This document shows positions 30,570 through 38,916 of a stretch of 58,865 nucleotides of DNA, piece by piece (position 1 is the first letter of the stretch; each line of letters begins with the position of its first letter). Source of the DNA: a virus. The position numbers were made by a program, and so were the translations under genes. The stretch covers positions 1 to 58,865 of IMG/VR virus record IMGVR_UViG_3300032050_008696; one strand, given 5' to 3'. The notes below the pieces were generated by a model that ran no database searches, was not told where the DNA came from, and saw nothing but the letters and a program-made list of their open reading frames with translations.

Positions 30570-31307
30570 TTAGTCTACGCTTTTGATTTCGATTAGGTAA
30601 TAATTGCTATTGAACAGTTCATTATTGAACTCTACATGCATTATACCATGGTCGCTGATCTTAAGTACAGCATTTTCACAATCACTATTACTAGTAAGAA
30701 TCTCCTTTAGATACTTTGCACTAAAGTGAATAGTCTTACTCAACTCATTCTTACCCTCAGATGGTTTGACATCAATATTAATTCGATTACTATTAACATT
30801 GCTATAACCAATTGTAAGTTTGATCTTATCTTTCTTATCTTTTGAGAAGGTCAGAGTATCAACATCACTCAAAGCACTCTTAGCTTTTACAAATGTAGTT
30901 ACAAACTCCTTGGTCAACGGAATTTCTAGATTAAATGGAGGCAACTTCTTTAGATCAGGTACCTTTGGAATTACATTTAAATCTGCCGTAACATACTGAA
31001 CCTCGGTTGTTTCACTATTTAGTGAAAGTGAAACGATCTTATCGTCACGTTTATTAAACGAAATATTAACGTCTTCTGATAGAACATTCAATAGTTTCTT
31101 TAGTTTAGTTGTATCGTTGATACCAAACTCCGAATCTGTTAGACCCGCATCATCTTTAATGACTACATAACTCAAAGCATTCTTATCATCACTGATAGAA
31201 GATGTTTTGATTTGCTTGTTTTTGTTATCAACGATCCACTTTACACTTTCAATGGATCCGTTGAGTGAATATTTATCGATAAATGTATTTATTACTTGTT
31301 TCTTCAT
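30570..31307 (-). CDS. 45: DNA polymerase sliding clamp (T4 gp45-like)
   Basis: 245 aa. Two repeated beta-alpha clamp domains with acidic/Ser-rich strands and the gp45-like order; sequence similarity to T4 is low, so the call rests on length, pattern and adjacency to the clamp loader. It has its own TTGACA/TAGAAT promoter, with the ATG 8 nt from the -10. Confidence 0.88.
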   Translation of the reverse strand: MKKQVINTFIDKYSLNGSIESVKWIVDNKNKQIKTSSISDDKNALSYVVIKDDAGLTDSEFGINDTTKLKKLLNVLSEDVNISFNKRDDKIVSLSLNSETTEVQYVTADLNVIPKVPDLKKLPPFNLEIPLTKEFVTTFVKAKSALSDVDTLTFSKDKKDKIKLTIGYSNVNSNRINIDVKPSEGKNELSKTIHFSAKYLKEILTSNSDCENAVLKISDHGIMHVEFNNELFNSNYYLIEIKSVD

Positions 31308-31315
31308 ACTCTATT

Positions 31316-31344
31316 ATTCTAACTCCTATTGTTTGTTTTGTCAA
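31316..31344 (-). promoter_or_regulatory. sigma70-type promoter for the sliding clamp
   Basis: TTGACA (31339-31344), 17-nt spacer, TAGAAT (31316-31321). Eight nt separate the -10 from the clamp ATG at 31307, so the transcript starts at or just before the start codon. Confidence 0.75.
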
Positions 31345-31748
31345 TTATTGAATTCGAAAAATTCACTTAAATTTTCATTCACTTTTACGTCTGTACTAAG
31401 ACATCGAATGCCGTCTTCTTTGTATAAATCATTTGGAGAAATATAAAAATGATTTATAAGATAATCTGCATATGCCACATTTCTCATTTGATAATATACT
31501 TTTATATCTTTATCAATTGTCCTAAATTCTATGTAGTAAACTTTTGGATCGTTTAGTCTATATAATTGGTTTTTTGGAATGTATAATTCTTTTTCAAAAA
31601 TATCATTTTTACTGAATTCAACATATGGACCCCGTTGACCAATTACTACTCTACGATATGCGTACGCAATAGCAGTTGGATAATTTGTAAATAACGGCAT
31701 TTTTGCACCGTCAATTGGTATAGTTAATAACTCGTTATATTTTTTCAT
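31341..31748 (-). CDS. hypothetical protein in the glycan block, 135 aa
   Basis: The start at ATG 31746-31748 is preferred over a GTG at 31778; even so it overlaps the previous gene by 14 bases. Tyr-rich alpha/beta protein with no recognised motif. By position it belongs to the glycan-related operon that reads into the clamp region. Confidence 0.6.
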   Translation of the reverse strand: MKKYNELLTIPIDGAKMPLFTNYPTAIAYAYRRVVIGQRGPYVEFSKNDIFEKELYIPKNQLYRLNDPKVYYIEFRTIDKDIKVYYQMRNVAYADYLINHFYISPNDLYKEDGIRCLSTDVKVNENLSEFFEFNN

Positions 31749-32172
31749 ATCTGGATATAAAATCACTGCAAATGCCACTGCAGTGGTTTAAATTACCATT
31801 ATAACCCAATTCTGGCAAAACACAAATGCTATTTTGATATAAAAACTTTTTCGGATATGTCCAAATATAAAGTTTACTTGTTAAAATCCAATCTTCGGTA
31901 GTATGCCAAAAAACGTTTGTATTAGTATTTTGTAATAACAAATTAAACGCATCTCCGTTTTTAGCATGTAACCAAAATTTTTGATTTAATAAAAACTCAT
32001 ACTTTACTTGATATGTAGGATTATCGTGCCCTAAATACCAACTGTTATCAACGTACCACACATCAATTTCTACATCATATCCCATATTAACTGTTTTTAA
32101 AACATAATCAGGATGATTTTCCATTGTATCATGTACTCCATTTACATTACCTCTATGCGAAATGTAGTACAT
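31735..32172 (-). CDS. miniature GDPD-like phosphodiesterase domain
   Basis: 145 aa. It starts I-S-H-R-G, then E-I-D-V-W near residue 34 and L-G-H-D near 47, matching the His-Arg, Glu-x-Asp and His metal/catalytic set of glycerophosphodiester phosphodiesterases, but it is about half the usual length. Proteins like this occur in capsule clusters. Activity on a phosphosugar or lipid is possible but unproven. Confidence 0.7.
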   Translation of the reverse strand: MYYISHRGNVNGVHDTMENHPDYVLKTVNMGYDVEIDVWYVDNSWYLGHDNPTYQVKYEFLLNQKFWLHAKNGDAFNLLLQNTNTNVFWHTTEDWILTSKLYIWTYPKKFLYQNSICVLPELGYNGNLNHCSGICSDFISRYEKI

Positions 32173-32173
32173 A

Positions 32174-32956
32174 TTACATATTATAAATTGTCATTTCCCA
32201 GATACCATTGGGTCTTCTTAATCTACCAAAAATTGAACTCTTTTTAAACGGCAAAGAAATTTCTTTCAAATATTCCTTGAACCATACATGTGTAATCCAT
32301 GTATTATGTTTTAAACTTAAATCGTAATATGAATAGTACAGATTACTTATTTTCTCAAAAGACTCGTCATTTGCATAAAAATATTCTTCACCAATCCATC
32401 CGTCTGTATACGTATACATCATATGTTCTAAATTATATTCAGCGCGTGAATCTTTTCCAAAATAAGCATTTTCATTTTTACATTCTACTAAATGTGATTC
32501 GGATAGTTTTTGACAGAATTCAAAATCAAATCTAGTTTTTAATATAAAATCATACTTAATATTGTTCTTTTTAGAATATGATTTTATTATATTATATCCA
32601 CGGTTAATTTTGTATATTGCGTATAAAGAATGTATGCCACCGCCTTTTGTAAAATTAAATTTGCTATAATCGTTGTACAAAGGATCTTCATTTACATATG
32701 TGTTTAGAAAATTATTATAATTTTCATAATTTAACATAAGGGAATCTGTATATTCATTTTGAGATTCTAAATCAAAAACTTTAAAGTCTAAGGCATTTTC
32801 AGCTTCTTTTAAGTTGATATCCTTAGTATACCAAGCACTACAAAAAATATCAACTGTATGTACAGATAAATCTAAATCTGATAAAAACCAATCTATATTC
32901 TCTTTTATATTATGGTTCAACCTAATACTATTAGTTAATAATATTGCGATGTTCAT
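32174..32956 (-). CDS. putative glycosyltransferase of an uncharacterised family
   Basis: 260 aa. I-K-Y-D-F-I-L-K-T-R-F-D near residue 135 resembles the DxD strand of small GT-A enzymes in polysaccharide clusters. The N-terminal I-L-L-T-N-S-I-R fits a nucleotide-sugar fold. It overlaps the nucleotidyltransferase gene by 26 bases. Donor unknown. Confidence 0.6.
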   Translation of the reverse strand: MNIAILLTNSIRLNHNIKENIDWFLSDLDLSVHTVDIFCSAWYTKDINLKEAENALDFKVFDLESQNEYTDSLMLNYENYNNFLNTYVNEDPLYNDYSKFNFTKGGGIHSLYAIYKINRGYNIIKSYSKKNNIKYDFILKTRFDFEFCQKLSESHLVECKNENAYFGKDSRAEYNLEHMMYTYTDGWIGEEYFYANDESFEKISNLYYSYYDLSLKHNTWITHVWFKEYLKEISLPFKKSSIFGRLRRPNGIWEMTIYNM

Positions 32957-33659
32957 TTATTTTCAAAAAATTATTTAGATCCTCAGGAGTTCCCAATCCC
33001 CACATTTTTTCTATATTGAATATACGAATTTTTTTACCATCTTCAATTGCTTGATTAAATACAGGACATACATAAAATTCATTTTTAACTCGTATATTTT
33101 TACGAATCATTTGTTCAGCATATTTAACATAGTCACTGCCACATTTCCAAAAATATATACCGGCAGTAGCAATATCACTTATAACTCGTTTTTCAGCAAC
33201 TTCAGTTACATATCCCTCATTATTTACTTTTACAAAACTCCATTTTGGATCTGTGTCATTAAATACAGTTATATTACCATCTATATCATTATTTAGACAT
33301 TCTGATAAAAACATATTAGAATCCCATTCAAAATAATGATCGCTATTTGAAACAAACAATGGTTCGTTAGTATCGATGTACTGTTTTGCTAATAACGTAG
33401 TACACGCCGCTCCTTCTGTAATTCCGTCAACTTCGACAATCTTACATTTTTTAGATATAGATTTTAATAAATTATCCAAATCATATAATTGTCTATGAGT
33501 TTTTTGTACAACAAAAATATATGTAGCATCAATATTAAAATTTTCTACCACACGTTGAATCATGGGTTTTCCCATTACATCAATTAATGGTTTTGGAAGG
33601 TTATAACCTTGTTCTTTAAAACGACTACCGGCACCTGCCATTGGAATCAATATATTCAT
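32931..33659 (-). CDS. sugar-phosphate nucleotidyltransferase
   Basis: 242 aa. I-P-M-A-G-A-G-S-R-F at 5-14 and P-K-P-L-I at 23-27 bind the NTP, and S-N-S-D near 105 is the metal-binding acidic site. It is shorter than RmlA and lacks its regulatory tail, like LicC-type or heptose-1-phosphate nucleotidyltransferases. It supplies a second activated sugar to the pathway. It lies directly downstream of DNA polymerase. Confidence 0.87.
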   Translation of the reverse strand: MNILIPMAGAGSRFKEQGYNLPKPLIDVMGKPMIQRVVENFNIDATYIFVVQKTHRQLYDLDNLLKSISKKCKIVEVDGITEGAACTTLLAKQYIDTNEPLFVSNSDHYFEWDSNMFLSECLNNDIDGNITVFNDTDPKWSFVKVNNEGYVTEVAEKRVISDIATAGIYFWKCGSDYVKYAEQMIRKNIRVKNEFYVCPVFNQAIEDGKKIRIFNIEKMWGLGTPEDLNNFLKINEHRNIIN

Positions 33660-33666
33660 ATTACAA

Positions 33667-36195
33667 TTAAAAACTAAAGAATTCTCCCAATTTCATATCT
33701 GTTTCATTTGGATAATCCCAACTCAAAACATTATAAAAGTCAATCAACTTGCTCTTGAGTTCTTGTTCATACATTGCATCTCTATCAACATATTGTTCAA
33801 TAAACTCCAAAATACGTTGTGGGTCTGTACCGTCAGCCTTCATTGCAATACATTCTATACCAAACGGATTTTGTTTTAGATATACCCACTTGATCTTCTG
33901 ACCGTGAAAGATTTCTGGGATCTCATTGTCCAATTGCCACAACTTTAACAAATCATTATAATAACAACCAGCTTTAACTTGTGCTGGAGCACCCTTAATC
34001 ATTTGAAATGGCTGACGACTCTTTGGATTATAGTCATTTACCTTATCTTGACTAACAAATTTTACACTTGTATTTTTAGCAATTTCAATGACTGGATAAC
34101 TAAACATATTCTCTTTAAACTTGAGAATAGAATCATCGATTTCTTCTTTAGGAACCTTACGAAGTATATTCTGTAGAAATTGTTCCATAAACTTACGAAA
34201 TCTAATTGGAAAGCTAGTACGCACAACGTCAATACCTTTGACTTCCAATTCATCACACTCAATACCACCTTTATTAATAATGAACTGAGCATAACGTTTC
34301 TTAGCCAACCAGAAACTAGTCTTAGCAATAACTTCTTGCTTTGCATCAAAACGATGTTTCTGAACATTAAACATACGATCTGCCATTACGTTAAATGTAT
34401 CATTAACGTGTTTCTGAGCTTCTGTACAAACCTTCAAAATAGCCTCGGTCATCTGTTTTTCATCATTTAGATCAATTTCAGGCATTTTGTGTTTGATGAT
34501 AGGCAAAGCACTAGCAAAACAAGAATCAGTATCAACATAGATAACGTAATCCTTGTTTTCAGTATCATTCAATGTCTTCTTATAATACTGATTGATTGCT
34601 TTATTAGCAGTCTTAATAATATCTTGGCCTGTTAAGGTAACAGCGCTCGCATTATCCTTATCATAAAATCTAAAGATCGGTAGACCCAATACACCATAGA
34701 TTGAATTAAGTAATACTTTTTGTACTTTTTGACGTTGATCATAAAATTCATATTTTTCCCATTCTTTAGCATCAGCATGCTTTTTAGCTAGTTTACGAAG
34801 ATCTTTACGTTCATCGAACCATTTTACTAGAATTTCTGGAATAACACCTTGAAATGACTGATTATACATTACTCCATTACTAGCAATACTGTAATTGGAA
34901 GATTTCAATAGTTGAGTAAACTGTTCTTTTGTATATGAAGCCGATCCAACCTGAATTGTATCAATCTCACCCTTCATATATTTTTCAAAATCCCAATTCT
35001 CAGCTTTAGCTATTTTGGTTTCAGGTGAAATGTTAAGACTGATGATGATATTCGGATACATTGATGTGAGATCCAAGTCAAACACCCAGTCATAACGACC
35101 AGGAATAGGATCTTTAACGTATGCGCCTTCAAATCCTTCTTCACCTTGTTCCATCTGGTTTTCATATTCTTCTCTACCATCAACAGGTTTATTTTTAGCC
35201 ACTTGACCCTTACGACGAAGATACATAAGAATAGCACCTTCGATGAATCGTGAACTCATTGTAAAACAATCATAAGGTACGTGTCCTTTGTGACAGATAG
35301 CTCTTGCTTGTTCAATAAATTGAAGTTTCTTCTCCAAGGCAACAATGATCTTTACGTCATTCAAGTTATATTCAATATACTTGTTTAGATCACTCTTATA
35401 CAAATCATCCAAACTACCATGATAGGTAATCTTTTCCATACCCACCACTTTCTTGCCGATTGCACCCAATGCATAACTTGGTTCTTGTTTGATATTCCAC
35501 TTCTTATACAAAACCATGTAATCAATAAATGAAACACCTGCTACAACGATCTTACCACTCCAATCGTTCTTATAACAAACATTAATTGGACTCAATCGTT
35601 TAGCCTCACGATCACTCAATACACGTTTGATTCGATTAAATACGTAAGGAGTATCGAATTCATCAATATTCCAACCAGTAGCAATTGTTGGTTGAATTTC
35701 TTCCCACTTTGTCAAAAAGTGCATCAGTAGACTTGATTCGTCTTGAAACCCACGAACCTCTACATTTTCTTTTTTATAGTCTTCTAGACGACGTTCCTTA
35801 TCCAAAATAAACGCAGTATACTGTTCTGCAGCTGCATCATATAATGCAATTGCAGTAATTTCTTTATCAGCTTCATCTACTTTTGGAAATCCACCTTCGG
35901 TACTAACTTCGATATCATAATAAACAACACGATGACCTACAGATGAATCATCACTGTCTTCATAGGCATCAATCAAAACCCGAGTTTCAGCTGGAACGTC
36001 GCTTTCAAATAGACTTGGATCTTTAGGACTGAACTTATATACCTTTTCCAGTTCATCACCATAAATACTCTTATACATACCACCCTTACGTTTACGGTAA
36101 GCATATGGTTGATATGGAAACTTTACATAACCTTTCTTATCGTCCCACAAATGGACCGTATTGTCCTTCTTCGAAATGAAAATATTTTGATACAT
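33667..36195 (-). CDS. 43: family B DNA polymerase (T4 gp43-like)
   Basis: 842 aa. Proofreading exonuclease: Y-D-I-E at 93-96, N-I-D-E-F-D at 176-181, Asp280 in Y-N-L-N-D. Polymerase: D-L-D-L-T-S-M-Y-P at 373-381 (motif A), K-V-L-L-N-S-I-Y-G at 493-501 (motif B), D-T-D-S at 555-558 (motif C). Complete, though slightly shorter than T4 gp43 (898 aa). No intron or intein is visible. Confidence 0.97.
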   Translation of the reverse strand: MYQNIFISKKDNTVHLWDDKKGYVKFPYQPYAYRKRKGGMYKSIYGDELEKVYKFSPKDPSLFESDVPAETRVLIDAYEDSDDSSVGHRVVYYDIEVSTEGGFPKVDEADKEITAIALYDAAAEQYTAFILDKERRLEDYKKENVEVRGFQDESSLLMHFLTKWEEIQPTIATGWNIDEFDTPYVFNRIKRVLSDREAKRLSPINVCYKNDWSGKIVVAGVSFIDYMVLYKKWNIKQEPSYALGAIGKKVVGMEKITYHGSLDDLYKSDLNKYIEYNLNDVKIIVALEKKLQFIEQARAICHKGHVPYDCFTMSSRFIEGAILMYLRRKGQVAKNKPVDGREEYENQMEQGEEGFEGAYVKDPIPGRYDWVFDLDLTSMYPNIIISLNISPETKIAKAENWDFEKYMKGEIDTIQVGSASYTKEQFTQLLKSSNYSIASNGVMYNQSFQGVIPEILVKWFDERKDLRKLAKKHADAKEWEKYEFYDQRQKVQKVLLNSIYGVLGLPIFRFYDKDNASAVTLTGQDIIKTANKAINQYYKKTLNDTENKDYVIYVDTDSCFASALPIIKHKMPEIDLNDEKQMTEAILKVCTEAQKHVNDTFNVMADRMFNVQKHRFDAKQEVIAKTSFWLAKKRYAQFIINKGGIECDELEVKGIDVVRTSFPIRFRKFMEQFLQNILRKVPKEEIDDSILKFKENMFSYPVIEIAKNTSVKFVSQDKVNDYNPKSRQPFQMIKGAPAQVKAGCYYNDLLKLWQLDNEIPEIFHGQKIKWVYLKQNPFGIECIAMKADGTDPQRILEFIEQYVDRDAMYEQELKSKLIDFYNVLSWDYPNETDMKLGEFFSF

Positions 36196-36205
36196 GATAA
36201 CACTA

Positions 36206-36433
36206 CTATACCTTCAATTTATTCACAAGTCCAGTAAAAACCGCACGATGGTCTTCTTTTACATGTTGAGCACACTGCAATATTCTATCCATTAATCTTT
36301 TATGTTTAATAGCAACAAATACAGTTGGTTCCAATTCAATACCAGAAATAACCGGTGGATTTACTTTATTAATACAAAACCATAACATTGCCAATTCATC
36401 TTCTGTTAGTGATTCTAATTGTTCTAATTTCAT
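36206..36433 (-). CDS. hypothetical protein, 75 aa
   Basis: Helical, with three Cys. It lies between the secreted-type gene and DNA polymerase and overlaps the former by 4 bases. It might regulate the polymerase, as RegA does in T4, but it is much shorter and not recognisably related. Confidence 0.6.
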   Translation of the reverse strand: MKLEQLESLTEDELAMLWFCINKVNPPVISGIELEPTVFVAIKHKRLMDRILQCAQHVKEDHRAVFTGLVNKLKV

Positions 36434-37161
36434 TTTAATTTAAAACCAAATATATTTTGACCATAATTTACAAACAATGTATTATCCAACTTAGATTTAA
36501 GTAGTACGAGTTCTTTGTTATGAACTTCTTTTTCTTCATCTTCTACTTCTTTTACACTAAAACTATTACCCAACTTAGTTACATTAGCTTCTCTAGCACT
36601 CATAATAATCTGAGGAGTAACAACCAAATAATCGCCAGCTTTTAATTCTTTCTTCTTCTTTGACTTATTATCCAAAGCCGTTACTGTGCCACTTACCACG
36701 TACAAATGTGTGTACTTTTCATTGGATTTAACAAAGAATGACGATTGACCAAATGCTACACTACACAACGTTGTAAGTAACGTATTTACATTGGTACTTT
36801 CACTAATACAATATAGTTCCCCATTAACAGTAAAGTTAAACATAGCATCTTTTACTTTAACCACTTCGGGTAATTTAAAATCATTTACATATTCAGTGCT
36901 TGTCTGGTTAAAGTACGTAGAAGTGTTTTCTTTTTGAAATACTGCAATACGATACGGTAATATGTATGATGTACTGGAGTTAGTAGTATTTATATTGAGA
37001 CTATTAGTAATACTATACGTTTTACCTTCGACCGTTGGTAATACATTTAGTTTGTTGTTTATAACCTCGGTTAATTCTACCTCATTATTCGTATCATATA
37101 GAAACAAATCGTTGGCGTGTAGATTTAGAGCTGTCAATAGAATAGTTAATAATTTTTTCAT
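36430..37161 (-). CDS. exported protein with FecR-like segment
   Basis: 243 aa. The N-terminus has Lys-Lys, a hydrophobic core and a likely signal-peptidase site after L-H-A (about residue 16). The rest is beta-rich. V-V-S-G-T-V-T-A-L with E-L-K-A-G-D-Y-L around 155-180 resembles a FecR-type beta-helix strand pair. A phage gene with a signal peptide next to polymerase is unusual; it may act in the host periplasm. Confidence 0.7.
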   Translation of the reverse strand: MKKLLTILLTALNLHANDLFLYDTNNEVELTEVINNKLNVLPTVEGKTYSITNSLNINTTNSSTSYILPYRIAVFQKENTSTYFNQTSTEYVNDFKLPEVVKVKDAMFNFTVNGELYCISESTNVNTLLTTLCSVAFGQSSFFVKSNEKYTHLYVVSGTVTALDNKSKKKKELKAGDYLVVTPQIIMSAREANVTKLGNSFSVKEVEDEEKEVHNKELVLLKSKLDNTLFVNYGQNIFGFKLK

Positions 37162-37184
37162 ATGTAATATATAGTTTTTATAGA

Positions 37185-37212
37185 TTGACTTTTCTTAATT
37201 ATACTTTAAGAT
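37185..37212 (+). promoter_or_regulatory. sigma70-type promoter for the PD-(D/E)XK nuclease
   Basis: TTGACT (37185-37190), 16-nt spacer, TAAGAT (37207-37212). Exactly six nt (GGTAGA) precede the ATG at 37219, putting the expected start site on the A of ATG. Confidence 0.75.
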
Positions 37213-37218
37213 GGTAGA

Positions 37219-38109
37219 ATGTCAATTGAAGAAATTAAAGAAATAAAAAAGAAACGAGTCAGTTTTAGTCAATATTCTACATATTTGAAGTGTCCCCAAA
37301 AATGGTATTTAGATTATGTTAAGAATCTTCGGGTAAAAGACGACAATATCAATACCACGTTTGGAACTGCTATTCATCATGCGTTTCAGACATATCTTAC
37401 ATCTCTTTATAAAGAAGGAGTGGGTGTAGCTGACACTTTAGATGTGAAGAAGCTGTTCTTAGATAAATTCAATGAAGAAATCAAAAAGGTAAAAGATGTA
37501 GATGATAATGAATTTACCGACTTTGTATTTGATGGTAATGATATTATTGATACCTTTTGTAAAAGTGCCAATAGACTAAAATATTTTCCTACCAAAGAAT
37601 ATGAGTTGGTAGGCATCGAAATTCCCCTAGAAATTCCTATTAAGAACAATGTAGAGTTCGTAGGATTTATTGATATAGTATTAAAAGAAAAAGACAAGGA
37701 GATATATCGTATTATTGACTTCAAGACATCCAGTAATGGTTGGAACAGCTATATGAAAGAAGATGTAAGCAAGATTGCTCAGTTACATCTATACAAGAGT
37801 GTTTATAGTAAAAAATTCAATGTACCTCTAAATAATATTGATGTAGAGTTCTTTATTGTTAAACGTAAACTATATGAAAATGTAAGCTTTCCCCAAAGCA
37901 GAATTCAGTTATTCAAACCAACCGCTGGCCCAACTGCTATTAAAGAAAGTATTCACGGATTCATTGAATTTTTAGATTATGGATTTAATCCAGATGGTAC
38001 ATACAACGAAACCAATCAATATATAAAAGTACCTGGTAATGGTAAAAAGAATTGTAAGTACTGTGTACACTACAAAAAGATCTGTGATGGCAAAGCCACT
38101 AAATTATAA
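37219..38109 (+). CDS. PD-(D/E)XK nuclease with Cas4/AddB-like iron-sulfur site
   Basis: 296 aa. G-T-A-I-H-H at 49-54, Asp152 in G-F-I-D, and D-F-K at 167-169 form the RecB-family nuclease core, followed by a Q-x-x-x-Y helix. Cys25 plus Cys279, Cys282 and Cys289 reproduce the split four-Cys [4Fe-4S] pattern of Cas4 and AddB. Probably a recombination or DNA-end-processing exonuclease. The promoter is placed so that the transcript begins at the ATG. Confidence 0.9.
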   Translation: MSIEEIKEIKKKRVSFSQYSTYLKCPQKWYLDYVKNLRVKDDNINTTFGTAIHHAFQTYLTSLYKEGVGVADTLDVKKLFLDKFNEEIKKVKDVDDNEFTDFVFDGNDIIDTFCKSANRLKYFPTKEYELVGIEIPLEIPIKNNVEFVGFIDIVLKEKDKEIYRIIDFKTSSNGWNSYMKEDVSKIAQLHLYKSVYSKKFNVPLNNIDVEFFIVKRKLYENVSFPQSRIQLFKPTAGPTAIKESIHGFIEFLDYGFNPDGTYNETNQYIKVPGNGKKNCKYCVHYKKICDGKATKL

Positions 38110-38113
38110 TAAA

Positions 38114-38150
38114 TATGTACATATGTGTATATCTATATATGTACATATGT
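38114..38150 (+). repeat. two palindromic operator-like repeats before an RHH gene
   Basis: The 13-base word TATGTACATATGT occurs at 38114-38126 and again at 38138-38150, 24 bp apart (about two helical turns). Each contains the palindromes ATGTACAT and CATATG. They end one base before the ATG and cover the ribosome-binding region, which lacks a Shine-Dalgarno sequence. Likely autoregulatory sites for the RHH protein. Confidence 0.65.
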
Positions 38151-38151
38151 T

Positions 38152-38367
38152 ATGGATCAATTTGTTACAACAGTAAAACTTAATCAAGAATTATATAATC
38201 AGTTTAAAGAACTGAATATAAGAGGCAAAATATCTTTTCAAGATTTTGTCAATAAATGTCTAGAAAGATATTTAAACGATTCTGACTTTCAATCTGAGAT
38301 TAGCGAAAGCATTTCACAGAAGTTAAGTTTTAATGCTCCATTTTCATTATCAAAGGATTCTAAATGA
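38152..38367 (+). CDS. ribbon-helix-helix DNA-binding protein
   Basis: 71 aa from ATG 38152; an in-frame ATG at 38125 lies inside the operator repeats and is rejected. The short beta strand F-V-T-T-V-K-L at 3-9 followed by two helices is the RHH/CopG pattern, with a helical tail of about 25 residues. It overlaps the first gene of the glycosyltransferase operon by 4 bases, so it may control it. Confidence 0.72.
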   Translation: MDQFVTTVKLNQELYNQFKELNIRGKISFQDFVNKCLERYLNDSDFQSEISESISQKLSFNAPFSLSKDSK

Positions 38368-38915
38368 AAAAGAAAAAGATATTATTATTAAGCGACGATC
38401 TAAGAATGCATAGTGGTGTAGCTACTATGAGTCGAGAATTGGTATTGGGTACATTACATCACTATGATTGGGTACAAATTGCCGGTGCTATTAAACATCC
38501 TGAACAGGGTAAGATCGTAGATATGAAGGATGCTTGTGACAAACTTAATGGTAGAAAAGATAATTATCTAAAGTTATATCCAGTCGATGGTTATGGTGAT
38601 GAAGAAGTGTTGTATCAAATCATGGCATTAGAAAAGCCAGATGCAATTATGCACTTCACAGATCCTCGTTTCTGGGGTTGGTTGTATAATATAGAACATC
38701 AAATTCGCAGTAAGATTCCACTAACATATCTTGATATTTGGGACGATCTACCATATCCAATGTGGAATAAACCATTCTATAAGAGTTGTGATGCTTTATT
38801 TAGCATCAGTAAACAAACGGACAATATCAACAAGTGGGTAATTGGACCAGAACTATGTACCTCTGTTGAAGGTGATTTTGATAGCAACGGTAATTTAATC
38901 AAGGAGAACATTTAA
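38364..38915 (+). CDS. N-terminal half of a split GT4 glycosyltransferase
   Basis: 183 aa. L-L-L-S-D-D followed by S-G-V-A-T is the N-terminal GT-B Rossmann start, and Y-L-D-I-W-D-D-L-P with F-S-I-S-K-Q-T follow. It ends where the interdomain linker would be. The C-terminal domain is encoded by the next gene in another frame. Confidence 0.78.
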   Translation: MKKKKILLLSDDLRMHSGVATMSRELVLGTLHHYDWVQIAGAIKHPEQGKIVDMKDACDKLNGRKDNYLKLYPVDGYGDEEVLYQIMALEKPDAIMHFTDPRFWGWLYNIEHQIRSKIPLTYLDIWDDLPYPMWNKPFYKSCDALFSISKQTDNINKWVIGPELCTSVEGDFDSNGNLIKENI

Positions 38916-38916
38916 T

